Origin: Candidatus Zixiibacteriota bacterium
GTDB taxonomy: Bacteria; Zixibacteria; MSB-5A5; GN15; JAAZOE01
NCBI GenBank assembly: GCA_028700875.1
Contig: JAQVRW010000018.1
Location: 1-17,765, forward strand
DNA length: 17,765 nt
Reading direction: 5' to 3'
In this document: piece after piece, positions 1-6,143 of the stretch
How positions within the stretch are numbered: the first letter of the stretch is position 1
Layout: each line of letters starts with the position of its first letter
Program-made: the position numbers and the translations under genes
Notes under the pieces: model-generated
Told to the model about the DNA's origin: nothing
The model's database searches: none
Seen by the model: only the letters and a program-made list of their open reading frames with translations

Positions 1-14
1 TGCTCTTCCGATCT
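1..14. other. Illumina adapter remnant at contig end
   Basis: The first 14 bases, TGCTCTTCCGATCT, equal the 3' end of the TruSeq read-2 adapter. They sit exactly at the window edge and interrupt the hemA reading frame. They are almost certainly untrimmed library sequence, not genomic DNA, so genomic sequence should be taken to begin at about base 15. Confidence 0.9.
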
Positions 15-381
15 GTCCCAGTATCTGTGCTTCGCCGACAACCAGAGAATCGAGCGCCGAGGCGACAGTGAAAATATGACGGACCGCCTCGAGGCCGGAT
101 TTGACGGAGAAATCATCGGGCGAAAACGGGACATCCTTGTTGTCGCGGAAGAAGAAATCCAATATGCGGTTGCGAACCTCGGTCAACGGCGTGCCATTGG
201 CCGTGGTGAAGATAAACTCCACCCGGTTGCAGGTGGCAAGATAAACCAGTTCCGACAGGTCGGCGGCAAGTTTGAGCGCCGACAGTTTCGACGCCCGCTC
301 ATCCGGCGCGATAGTCAGTTGTTCCATAAGATTGAGGTTTTGCGAGTGGATCGAGACGCCGACGATGCCCAGACTTTCCAT
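15..381 (-). CDS. hemA: Glutamyl-tRNA reductase, N-terminal part (cut by contig end)
   Basis: Reading leftward from the ATG at 381-379 gives about 122 codons that stay open to the adapter. The start of the protein reads MESLGIVGVSIHSQNL. Residues 45-56 (LVYLATCNRVEF) match the catalytic segment of glutamyl-tRNA reductase, with Cys51 as the nucleophile that forms the glutamyl thioester. Near residues 105-123 the run HIFTVASALDSLVVGEAQI matches the hallmark segment that ends in GE-QIlGQ. The enzyme reduces glutamyl-tRNA(Glu) with NADPH to glutamate-1-semialdehyde, the first committed step of C5-pathway tetrapyrrole synthesis in the cytoplasm. The family is usually a little over 400 residues, so roughly two thirds (NADPH-binding and dimerisation domains) lie beyond the contig end. 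A modest AGAGG ribosome-binding site lies about 10 nt upstream. The identification is firm; the stop and downstream genes cannot be seen. Confidence 0.93.
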
Positions 382-475
382 CGGTATTAGCCCTCTGTCC
401 GGTTGCCTGTTTATTGACGGTTTGTTGAAATTATTAAACCGTGGATTTCTCTAACCGTTCCCATTTACTGGATAA

Positions 476-504
476 TTTATGTCTCCTATTCATCCGGTTG
501 TCAC
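476..504 (-). promoter_or_regulatory. Candidate sigma70 promoter for hemA
   Basis: Read on the minus strand, GTGACA (504-499, 5 of 6 consensus) is followed after 17 bp by CATAAA (481-476, 4 of 6). Transcription would start about 90 nt before the hemA ATG, within the AT-rich stretch 400-540. Spacing is ideal but the -10 is weak. Confidence 0.3.
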
Positions 505-551
505 AGAATTGTCATGAGAACGATTTTTCTGATATTTTTTCGACATTTATC

Positions 552-710
552 CAGGCAGGGTGCCCCGCCCCTTCCGTCTCGTAGGTCGACGTTCCGAGTC
601 CCGGACGCCGGGGGCGTACGCGACGAGAAACCCGACATTCCTCGTTCCGGCAGGTCTTGTCAGCCGCAGGTCCGCCGAAGACGGATGGCCCGCCGGAATA
701 AGACCGCCCC
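552..710. repeat. Probable dispersed non-coding repeat rich in inverted repeats
   Basis: This GC-rich block differs sharply from its AT-rich flanks. Paired arms visible: TCTCGT (577-582) with ACGAGA (623-628); TTCCGGC (645-651) with GCCGGAA (692-698); GGTCTT (653-658) with AAGACC (700-705); TCCG (671-674) with CGGA (682-685). The second and third pairs interleave rather than nest, as in a pseudoknot or two alternative folds. The core CAGCCGCAGGTCCGCCGAAG resembles interspersed sequence I associate with uncultivated FCB-group genomes; copy number cannot be tested from one window. Confidence 0.4.
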
Positions 711-851
711 CGGATACAAAGACATCAAAATCGATGGCATTCTTCTACTGATTCGCGGCCGAAAAACCGCCATTTTTCGTTGGATTGGCATGATCGCCTT
801 GCGGTTACGCGGAAATGGGTTTGCCGTGTTATTTTTGATGTTTTTGGGCAT

Positions 852-871
852 TTTGTAATACAAAGTAATAC
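852..871. repeat. Palindrome plus direct repeat, operator-like
   Basis: TTTGTA-A-TACAAA (852-864) is a perfect 13-bp palindrome. The heptamer GTAATAC occurs at 855-861 and again at 865-871, ten bases apart, about one helical turn. This resembles a protein-binding site, but no gene start is nearby (next ATG at 1154), so a function is only a guess. Confidence 0.25.
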
Positions 872-1153
872 TCTTTTTGCGGCCTTTCGTACCCTGAAGG
901 GCGGGCGACCCGGCCGATTTTGAGCCGTCACCAATACCTAGACGTATAGAACCTGATGGTTTCATCTATTAATGGGGACGAACTCGTATTCACCATCAAA
1001 GTGGTGTTGGTTTTGCGCGGGAGTTGACCAAATAGCGGGAACCCGTCCCAACAAAGCTGAGGTGGGCTACTGGCCCGAAAATGAACCATTATTCTGTGGC
1101 CGAAATGCCATCATCCTAATATATTATTATGGCGATCATAAGAGGAATAATAG

Positions 1154-1663
1154 ATGATTCTCCGCGTAACCCAGAAATTGGCCCGGAAAATCAAAGTGGC
1201 CCCGGCCTCGTGCCTTGACCCGGACCCGGAGCCATACGGCGATTGGACGGCCAATCTTTTTGTCGCCGCCCGGCGGCAGTATATCATCATCTCCAATACG
1301 CGGTCGCTTTTCACGGTATTGACTTTCGGGCGCGAAATCACCGACAAGGACGAATTCATCAACAGGTTTTTGATGGTTCTGGAATTGTTTCTAACCCGCC
1401 AGCGTCTGGAACCGATTTATTTCGGACGCATAGCCCCCGCCTCCGAGACGATTGTCTTTTCAAAGACTGGAGACAAGCGGGTGTTGGGTTCGATGAATGA
1501 TCTTGTCATTGAGGCCAGGACGGCGATTGCCTACCGAGGCAGGAGTTTGTTCGATGCGGCCGCCGGTATGAACGACATGCCCATGGGCATGCTCAAATAC
1601 CATTTTCCAAGGAAGGAGTTTTTGGCCCTCCTCGAAGATGATCACATCGCCGGATTGGTTTAG
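1154..1663 (+). CDS. DUF6933-type protein of unknown function
   Basis: The 169-residue product begins MILRVTQKLARKIKV and has the landmarks I associate with DUF6933: an N-terminal (I/L)R-TQKL strand-helix, GDWTANLF near residues 29-36, then a strand resembling 'iifsNtrTlfsvl' (IIISNTRSLFTVL, about 45-57), and a late KTGDKRVLGSMNDL segment (about 104-117) followed by MPMGMLKY. There is no signal peptide or membrane segment, so it is probably cytoplasmic. The start is supported by AAGAGGA at 1140-1146, seven nt before the ATG. No catalytic motif is visible and the family has no established role to my knowledge. It is separated from hemA by a long non-coding stretch and lies 174 bp before the SatD-type gene, so it appears to be a single-gene unit. 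A small GCGATC-AGA-GATCGC hairpin (1674-1688) lies just after the stop but has no T-tract. Confidence 0.72.
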   Translation: MILRVTQKLARKIKVAPASCLDPDPEPYGDWTANLFVAARRQYIIISNTRSLFTVLTFGREITDKDEFINRFLMVLELFLTRQRLEPIYFGRIAPASETIVFSKTGDKRVLGSMNDLVIEARTAIAYRGRSLFDAAAGMNDMPMGMLKYHFPRKEFLALLEDDHIAGLV

Positions 1664-1802
1664 GTCCCGAACTGCGATCAGAGATCGCGGCCACCCTCCC
1701 GCCGCCAGATATAATTCATTGTATTCCAACGCATTAGGCGGACATATGCATTGCCTTCCTAATTATCAATTTACGTGAATACAGCGATACAAGAAAATGG
1801 CC

Positions 1803-1831
1803 TTGTAATTTATAAAACAACCCTATATACT
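1803..1831 (+). promoter_or_regulatory. Sigma70 promoter for a probable leaderless SatD mRNA
   Basis: TTGTAA (1803-1808, 4 of 6) is followed after 17 bp by TATACT (1826-1831, 5 of 6). The ATG at 1838 starts six bases after the -10, where transcription itself should start. No Shine-Dalgarno sequence precedes this ATG. The arrangement predicts a leaderless transcript and argues against the upstream GTG at 1775, which would lie before the promoter. Confidence 0.6.
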
Positions 1832-1837
1832 TGTCCC

Positions 1838-2485
1838 ATGGAGCATGGCCAAAACCTATTTACCGTGATCGTTGGCGATCTCATAGGATCATCGGAAATC
1901 AACGATAGGCCTGTAGTATCAAATCAAATCGCTGAAGCCATCGAAGGGATAGGGACAAATTTTCGCGATGATTTCCATGGTCGGTTGACCATAACTCGCG
2001 GAATGGATGAGATCTCGGGCGTCCTCAAGCGTCCGGCCTTAGCTTACAAAATCTGCAGGGAGCTCAATTATATAATATTTCCCCATTGTTTTCGTTTTGC
2101 CGTTGTTCAAAATATCCTTGACGTGAATGTTGAGACTAAGGAAGCAAGAAGGATGGATGGACCGGCGTTCCACAGGGCTGCGGACATAATGGAGCAATTG
2201 AAAAAGGATAACCTATTTTATTCGTTCGAAGTGAGCCTCAATGTCAGTGACTTCAATATGTCAATAACCGCTTTGGCGAATCTTGTAAGCATTATCCTCC
2301 AACGCAGAACAGAGAGACAGGATTTAATACTCCGAGAATATATGAAATCTGGTCGTCAGCAGAATGTCGCCGACAAGTTCGCGATAACGCAGCAAGCCGT
2401 ATCCGATTCACTCAAATCCCTTCATTGGCAATATATAAAAAGGGTTGAGAATTTAATTGACAATATGTTGAATGAATCAGTATAA
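1838..2485 (+). CDS. SatD-family protein
   Basis: The 215-residue product starts MEHGQNLFTVIVGDLIGSSE. The motif VIVGDLIGSSEINDR close to the N-terminus is the SatD signature (V-I-GDiVGSR-i-dR), followed by LTITRGMDEISGVL (in place of the usual 'it-GDEfqg-l'), FRFAVV, and DGPAFHRAADIMEQLKK, all in family order. The last 55 residues look like a helix-turn-helix (QQNVADKFAITQQAVSDSL). SatD is named from the Streptococcus mutans sat (secretion and acid tolerance) operon; its biochemical role is unknown. The frame is open from a GTG at 1775, but the ATG fits both the family N-terminus and the promoter. The gene is much richer in A+T than the minus-strand genes (21 G+C in the 60 bases 2041-2100), which suggests acquisition by transfer. 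The canonical GDE is altered to GMDE. A membrane gene follows 52 bp downstream, probably co-transcribed. Confidence 0.8.
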   Translation: MEHGQNLFTVIVGDLIGSSEINDRPVVSNQIAEAIEGIGTNFRDDFHGRLTITRGMDEISGVLKRPALAYKICRELNYIIFPHCFRFAVVQNILDVNVETKEARRMDGPAFHRAADIMEQLKKDNLFYSFEVSLNVSDFNMSITALANLVSIILQRRTERQDLILREYMKSGRQQNVADKFAITQQAVSDSLKSLHWQYIKRVENLIDNMLNESV

Positions 2486-2537
2486 GTAAACAATACTTAC
2501 GCACCGACAGAAAAGCACTTGAGGAGGGATACCAAAC

Positions 2538-2933
2538 GTGTGTATATTCGAAACGGGTTCCAGTCGGCATATTTTTAATGCCGCAATCGTAATACTCGGC
2601 TATATCCTTACATTTGCTTTAAGTGGTCTTGTGGTGCGCTTTATTCTTAATCGTTGCGACAAGAAATCCCCCGCCGAAGTCAAGGCACCTGCGTCGCCCG
2701 ATATGGATCTTGGAATGATAATTGGAAAGTGTGAGAATTTCTTGGGAATCACGTTTGTCCTGGCAGACCAGGTAACCGGCCTCGCCCTATTGTTTGCGGC
2801 CAAATCCATTCTGAGAGCCAAGGACATGAGGAATAACCCCAAATATTTTCTGGGGGGAACGATGGTCAATTTCAGTTTTACCATGTTCATGGCGTTTTTA
2901 ATCAAATACTGCCTTTGTAACATCCGATTTTAA
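2538..2933 (+). CDS. Small membrane protein resembling the C-terminal module of DUF3307 proteins
   Basis: The product has 131 residues, starts at GTG, and is preceded by AGGAGG at 2522-2527 ten nt away. Three hydrophobic segments are visible, near residues 13-37, 68-90 and 105-127. Residues 58-95 carry GMIIGKCENFLGITFVLADQ and then LLFAAKSILRAKD, which correspond to the G-iIG-lEr, GQ and AAKSifRf-d landmarks at the C-terminus of DUF3307 membrane proteins; the later KYFLGGTMVNFS parallels 'eY-liGTllS'. The N-terminal DUF3307 core itself is absent, so this is a free-standing version of the module with one extra N-terminal transmembrane helix. SatD and DUF3307 genes are often neighbours, which supports the pairing here. 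Like its neighbour it is AT-rich. Function is unknown; the two may act together at the inner membrane. Confidence 0.65.
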   Translation: MCIFETGSSRHIFNAAIVILGYILTFALSGLVVRFILNRCDKKSPAEVKAPASPDMDLGMIIGKCENFLGITFVLADQVTGLALLFAAKSILRAKDMRNNPKYFLGGTMVNFSFTMFMAFLIKYCLCNIRF

Positions 2934-3210
2934 CGATCGATTCTGCCGCCTACCATAACCAGTGACCTCCAGTTTATTAGGGCATTTCGTTCCATTGGTG
3001 CCAATCCGTAGTTCCTACCGATGCTTTTCGGCGCGCCATCCATACTCATTATTATATCCCCGCAAAATCAATACCAGTTTGATGGTAAAAACGGGGACGC
3101 GGCCTATAGTATATGAAACCGTCGCTTACGAGTATTGTCTGGAGCAATGGGAACCGGCCGTTCGCTTTGCGCCGAATTGGATACGCAAAATACGGGTGGG
3201 GTTAGTTTTC

Positions 3211-3277
3211 GCGGCGGACGAGGACGTCCGACCGCGCACGAAAGGCGAACACGGGCGCGTAGCCGCGCGCGCCTACG
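3211..3277. repeat. GC-rich hairpins next to the 63-bp element
   Basis: GCGG-CGGAC (3211-3219) pairs with GTCCG-A-CCGC (3226-3235) around a six-base loop with one bulged A. A second structure pairs GTAG (3259-3262) with CTAC (3273-3276) around a run of alternating C and G. Together with the element that follows, this is a cluster of small palindromes confined to the intergenic region. Confidence 0.45.
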
Positions 3278-3298
3278 GGGATGTGATGGCATCGAGTT

Positions 3299-3361
3299 TG
3301 TAGGGGCCGACCTATGTGTCGGCCCGGAATAATCCTGGGCGAGCACCCGCTCGCCCCTACA
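3299..3361. repeat. 63-bp palindromic element with 8-bp terminal inverted repeats
   Basis: The element begins TGTAGGGG (3299-3306) and ends CCCCTACA (3354-3361), perfect inverted repeats. Inside are two further hairpins: GGGCCGAC (3304-3311) with GTCGGCCC (3318-3325), and GGGCGAGC (3337-3344) with GCTCGCCC (3349-3356). I associate such GTAGGGG...CCCCTAC elements with intergenic regions of several uncultivated bacterial lineages. It may be a REP- or MITE-like dispersed element. No target-site duplication is obvious. Confidence 0.6.
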
Positions 3362-3441
3362 GGAGAATGGCCGCTTGACTACATCGGTGAGACCGCGAAA
3401 AACGGCTTTGCCGGGAGGGGTAAGATTGCCTACATTACGGC

Positions 3442-5766
3442 ATGGCCGAACAGGGACCGTGGCCCAAATTAAGGCAGGATCTGGTCGTCTCTGAGCAACA
3501 AAGCGAGGGGACAACCTACTACATCCTCAAAGACCCGATCACCTTCCGGTACTTCCGCGTCCGGGAGGTGGAATATTTTCTCGTCCGGCAGTTCGACGGC
3601 GCAACGGATTACGAAACGATCGCCTTGCGGGTGCGCGACAAATTTAACGTCGATATCTCAGTCGAGGATGTTCAACAGTTCGCCGCCCATATCGACTCGC
3701 TCTATTTTTTCGAGGGAGCCAAGGCCGAATACGAGGTATCATCGGGACGATACCGGGGACAGCGCAAGAAATCGTTCCTATCGAAAATCCTGTTTCTCAA
3801 GTTGACGGCTTTCAACCCCGAACGGATGCTGAAAAGTCTGCTTCCTCCCCTGCGGTTTTTGTTCTCCCCGTGGATGGTTGCCGTGATGATCGCAATCGTG
3901 GTCGGCGGGTTCGCCCTTTTCAGCGCCAATATCGAATCGTTCCGGTTCCGCATCGCTGATATCTTCTCGCTGGGGTCGATCGTACTCATCATGATCTCGC
4001 TGGGCGTCCTTATCCTGATTCACGAGATGGCTCACGCCTTCACCTGCACATATTATGGCGGGCAGGTGCGCGAGATGGGGTTTTTGCTTCTGTATTTCCA
4101 ACCCTGTTTCTATTCCAACCTGTCCGATTCGTGGATGTTCAAGAAGAAATCATCGCGGCTGGCGGTGCTCTGGGCGGGGTTGTTTTTCCAGATGGTATTG
4201 TTCGCGCTGGCTGTCGTCGGTTGGAGGGTAACCGTGGTCGGCACGACGGTCAACACGCTTTTCTGGCTGACCGTCAACGTCTGCCTGGTGACGCTGCTGT
4301 TCAATCTCAATCCGCTGATCAAGCTCGACGGGTATTACTTGTTGTCGGAGATGGTCAACATCCCCAACCTTCGCCGCCGAGCGTTCGACTATATTGCCGG
4401 TCGCATCCGCCGGATGATCGGTCTGGACGCCGACCTTTCCGTCGCTTCCCCCCGGCAACGGCGCATCTTTTGGGCCTATACCCTTCTGGCGGGGTTGTAC
4501 AGCCTGTTTCTGATCGGGTATTTCGTGGTCCTGGTTTACGGGTTCCTGACGGAACGATATGAAGGATTTGGATTTGTCTTGTTTTTGGTCTTTCTGGCGC
4601 TTATCTTTTCCAAGCTGATCGGGCGCACGACAACATTTCTCTTTAGCCGTGAGGTATTGAAAGCGTTGTTTATCAAACCGCGCAACCTGATCGCCATCGT
4701 CGTCATCCTGGCGGGAATCATCATCGTCTTCTTCCTAATACCGTTCCCGCGCGATGTCGGCGGCGAAGTCATCGTCCGTCCCCTGGCCGAATACACGATC
4801 GCCCTTCCGGCCGGCGAGGCGCGGCTGGAGCTGAACCTTCGCGAAGGCGGACGCGTCCATCAATTCAACACCGAACATATCCAACTGTCCACCGGCGACT
4901 TGTCGGTGCTTCAGGTGACGCCTCTGGTGCGCGAGGGAGACCCGGTCAAGAAAGGCGACACTCTGGCCGCGATAGTATCCAACCAGGTATCATCCAACCT
5001 CAATGCCGCCCGGGCGGAGTTGGATCGGCTCTATGGCGAGGTGGCGCTGGCGCAATCGCCGCCGAAACCGGAAGAGGTTGCCACGGCGCAGGCGACGGTC
5101 AACGCCGCCCAATCGAGCGTGGAGCAATTGAAGAAGGATATCGAACGGAACAAGTCGCTCTTTGAAAAGAATTTGATCGCCGGGCAAGTGTTGGAGCAGA
5201 GCCAGTCGGATTATGATATCGCCGTGTCGCGTCTTAAGGAAGCCCGCTCCCGCCTGCAATTGCTCAAGGCGCCGCCCAAGAAAGAGGAACTGTCGATCCT
5301 GCAATCACGGATCGCCACACAGGAAGCGAATATCGAGTATCTCACCACCCAGCAGGCCGCCCAGGTCATAACCTCGCCGATCGACGGCGAGGTGGTCGTG
5401 TTGTATCGCAATAATCTCCTGGTCAAGGTGGCCTCAATGGTGCTGGTGGAAGTGGCCGTCCCGGTGGCAGACGCCTATCTGGAATATATCGAACCAGAGG
5501 CATCCGTGCGGATGAAGGTGCGGACCTATCCCGAAGACCTTTTCCGGGGAGTGGTCACGCATATCGCCCGATCGGCCGATGACGGCCGCGCATCCGACAA
5601 CCGGGCGCGGTTCGCAGTTTATGCGGCGGTCGGAAACCAGGACAAGCGGTTACACGACGGGATGAGCGGGTACGCCAAGATCAGCTGCGGGCGGGTGTCC
5701 CTGGCCGGTTTGGCGGCCGAACGGGCGCGGAATTTTATCCGCGTGGAATTCTGGTCGTGGTGGTAA
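3442..5766 (+). CDS. PqqD-like / M50 site-2 metalloprotease / HlyD-type adaptor fusion protein
   Basis: A 774-residue inner-membrane protein with three parts. Residues 8-95 (PKLRQDL, then DPITFRYFRVREVEYFLVRQ, FDG, LYFFEGA) resemble the PqqD-like peptide-binding domain. Residues about 110-435 form an M50 protease: zinc motif HEMAH at 194-198 with Glu195 as catalytic base, and NPLIKLDGYY at 290-299 supplying a probable third ligand, Asp296. Hydrophobic segments lie near 142-162, 173-193, 239-260, 270-290, 342-366, 375-395 and 414-434. Residues about 437-760 are a periplasmic HlyD-like adaptor: lipoyl-type halves around a long coiled coil (about 515-635), with the second half opening at ITSPIDGEV (643-651). 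The C-terminus FWSWW looks like a family signature. Related M50/HlyD proteins, such as YydH, process or export ribosomal peptides. The ATG is the only start after the in-frame stop at 3421; the GGAGGGG site is unusually distant. No ABC transporter or radical-SAM enzyme is adjacent, but a short peptide gene follows. Confidence 0.88.
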   Translation: MAEQGPWPKLRQDLVVSEQQSEGTTYYILKDPITFRYFRVREVEYFLVRQFDGATDYETIALRVRDKFNVDISVEDVQQFAAHIDSLYFFEGAKAEYEVSSGRYRGQRKKSFLSKILFLKLTAFNPERMLKSLLPPLRFLFSPWMVAVMIAIVVGGFALFSANIESFRFRIADIFSLGSIVLIMISLGVLILIHEMAHAFTCTYYGGQVREMGFLLLYFQPCFYSNLSDSWMFKKKSSRLAVLWAGLFFQMVLFALAVVGWRVTVVGTTVNTLFWLTVNVCLVTLLFNLNPLIKLDGYYLLSEMVNIPNLRRRAFDYIAGRIRRMIGLDADLSVASPRQRRIFWAYTLLAGLYSLFLIGYFVVLVYGFLTERYEGFGFVLFLVFLALIFSKLIGRTTTFLFSREVLKALFIKPRNLIAIVVILAGIIIVFFLIPFPRDVGGEVIVRPLAEYTIALPAGEARLELNLREGGRVHQFNTEHIQLSTGDLSVLQVTPLVREGDPVKKGDTLAAIVSNQVSSNLNAARAELDRLYGEVALAQSPPKPEEVATAQATVNAAQSSVEQLKKDIERNKSLFEKNLIAGQVLEQSQSDYDIAVSRLKEARSRLQLLKAPPKKEELSILQSRIATQEANIEYLTTQQAAQVITSPIDGEVVVLYRNNLLVKVASMVLVEVAVPVADAYLEYIEPEASVRMKVRTYPEDLFRGVVTHIARSADDGRASDNRARFAVYAAVGNQDKRLHDGMSGYAKISCGRVSLAGLAAERARNFIRVEFWSWW

Positions 5767-5850
5767 GTATATATCATTCAATAATTTGCCTCGTTGTTTG
5801 AGCGATAAAGGCGGTAACATTTATTTTATTGCCTAACCGGCGGAATTCTC

Positions 5851-5878
5851 TTGACAGACCTCTGTTAATTGCTATACT
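5851..5878 (+). promoter_or_regulatory. Sigma70 promoter upstream of the short peptide gene
   Basis: A perfect TTGACA (5851-5856) is followed after 16 bp by TATACT (5873-5878, 5 of 6). It is the best sigma70-type match in the window. Start of transcription is expected near 5885, giving a leader of about 138 nt before the TTG at 6023. It implies that the peptide gene can be expressed independently of the protease gene that ends at 5766. Confidence 0.75.
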
Positions 5879-5963
5879 TATAGAAGATGGAATTGGTTCG
5901 CACACGGATGTGGTTGCAGTGCGGCTGGCATTAAAAGGCGATTTGGAAAAGTAACATCGCATA

Positions 5964-6026
5964 ATGAAACCTTGGTCATATTGCGTGACCGGGGAACTTT
6001 GTTACAATGAGGAGGTGAGCACTTGA
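5964..6026 (+). CDS. Possible 20-codon upstream ORF overlapping the peptide start
   Basis: ATG at 5964 opens 20 codons (product begins MKPWSYCVTGEL and contains two Cys), and its TGA (6024-6026) overlaps the TTG start of the following peptide gene (6023-6025) as TTGA. It runs through the strong ribosome-binding site of that gene. Such an overlap can couple translation, but the upstream ribosome-binding site (GGAAAAG, about 12 nt away) is weak and the product is unrecognised. It may be a chance frame. Confidence 0.22.
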   Translation: MKPWSYCVTGELCYNEEVST

Positions 6027-6097
6027 AGTACAGACTCATCGTCGAGGAGCTGGAAGAGAAGGTTGCCCCGATTGGTTGGAGCCAGGGCGGACAATAG
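6023..6097 (+). CDS. 24-residue peptide, candidate substrate of the PqqD-M50-HlyD protein
   Basis: TTG at 6023 is preceded by a near-perfect AGGAGGT (6010-6016) with six-base spacing; the in-frame codon at 6008-6010 is a stop, so no longer version exists. The first 16 residues are MKYRLIVEELEEKVAP, an amphipathic acidic helix ending in AP; the last eight are IGWSQGGQ, short, Gly-rich and with one Trp. This split into a charged leader-like part and a small polar tail is what a ribosomally made, processed peptide would show. I recall 'LEE(K/R)(V/I)AP' segments in short proteins of uncultivated bacteria. The gene has its own promoter upstream and a strong terminator 50 bp downstream, and lies directly after a gene with a peptide-binding PqqD-like domain, a membrane protease and an export adaptor. 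Translation is likely; the substrate role is inference. There is no Cys, Ser/Thr-rich core or GG leader cleavage site of known classes. Confidence 0.68.
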   Translation: MKYRLIVEELEEKVAPIGWSQGGQ

Positions 6098-6143
6098 AGC
6101 GGCGACTTTACGCCCAACTTATTGTCTTGAGTAATTAAGCTCT

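Larger units (their letters stand above)
382..1153. other. Long non-coding stretch between divergent hemA and the DUF6933-type gene
   Basis: No reading frame here has a ribosome-binding site or recognisable product, and the overlapping frames on both strands look like chance. From left to right it holds an AT-rich hemA upstream region (about 390-550), a GC-rich block of inverted repeats (552-710), an AT-rich tract with a palindrome and direct repeats near 851-871, and a stretch with a small CACCA/TGGTG hairpin near 990-1007. An AT-rich tract around 1117-1131 could carry the -10 of the next gene, but no convincing -35 was found. Confidence 0.7.
2934..3441. other. Non-coding stretch before the PqqD-M50-HlyD gene, with repeat elements
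   Basis: This 508-bp stretch has no credible gene; the frames across it lack ribosome-binding sites and run through palindromes. It holds a featureless part (2934-3180), GC-rich hairpins (3211-3277), a 63-bp inverted-repeat element (3299-3361) and the leader of the next gene. A TTGACT at 3375-3380 resembles a -35 but has no matching -10. A CGGC-TTT-GCCG hairpin near 3404-3414 directly precedes GGAGGGGT (3414-3421), which lies 20 nt before the ATG at 3442. Confidence 0.65.

Noticed and set aside
588..615. GTTCCGAGTCC segment resembling a tRNA T-arm
   Set aside because: No acceptor, D or anticodon arm can be paired around it.
514..965. Overlapping frames on both strands in the hemA upstream region
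   Set aside because: No ribosome-binding sites, Arg/Pro-rich low-information products, and they run through inverted repeats.
1674..1688. GCGATC-AGA-GATCGC hairpin after the DUF6933-type gene as terminator
   Set aside because: Stem is only six pairs and no T-tract follows on either strand.
1775..1837. Upstream GTG start for the SatD-type gene
   Set aside because: No ribosome-binding site, lies before the promoter, and adds 21 residues absent from the family pattern.
3426..3494. TTG frame placed at ideal distance from GGAGGGGT, out of frame with the PqqD-M50-HlyD gene
   Set aside because: Only about 22 codons with no recognisable content; the main gene's N-terminus fits the PqqD pattern from ATG 3442, so a frameshift is not needed.
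2962..3514. Frames of 65-136 codons on both strands before the PqqD-M50-HlyD gene
   Set aside because: They translate palindromic repeats and lack starts with ribosome-binding sites.
5829..5954. Open frame on the plus strand ending with DGIGSHTDVVAVRLALKG near 5887-5945
   Set aside because: It reads protein-like but has only a TTG start with a poor ribosome-binding site, overlaps the TTGACA/TATACT promoter, and I do not recognise it. A gene remnant is possible.
5981..6008. Second promoter TTGCGT-16-TACAAT with an extended TG before the -10
   Set aside because: Transcription would start about 6015, inside the ribosome-binding site AGGAGGT (6010-6016) of the peptide gene, which would remove it from the mRNA. 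The 5851 promoter fits better.
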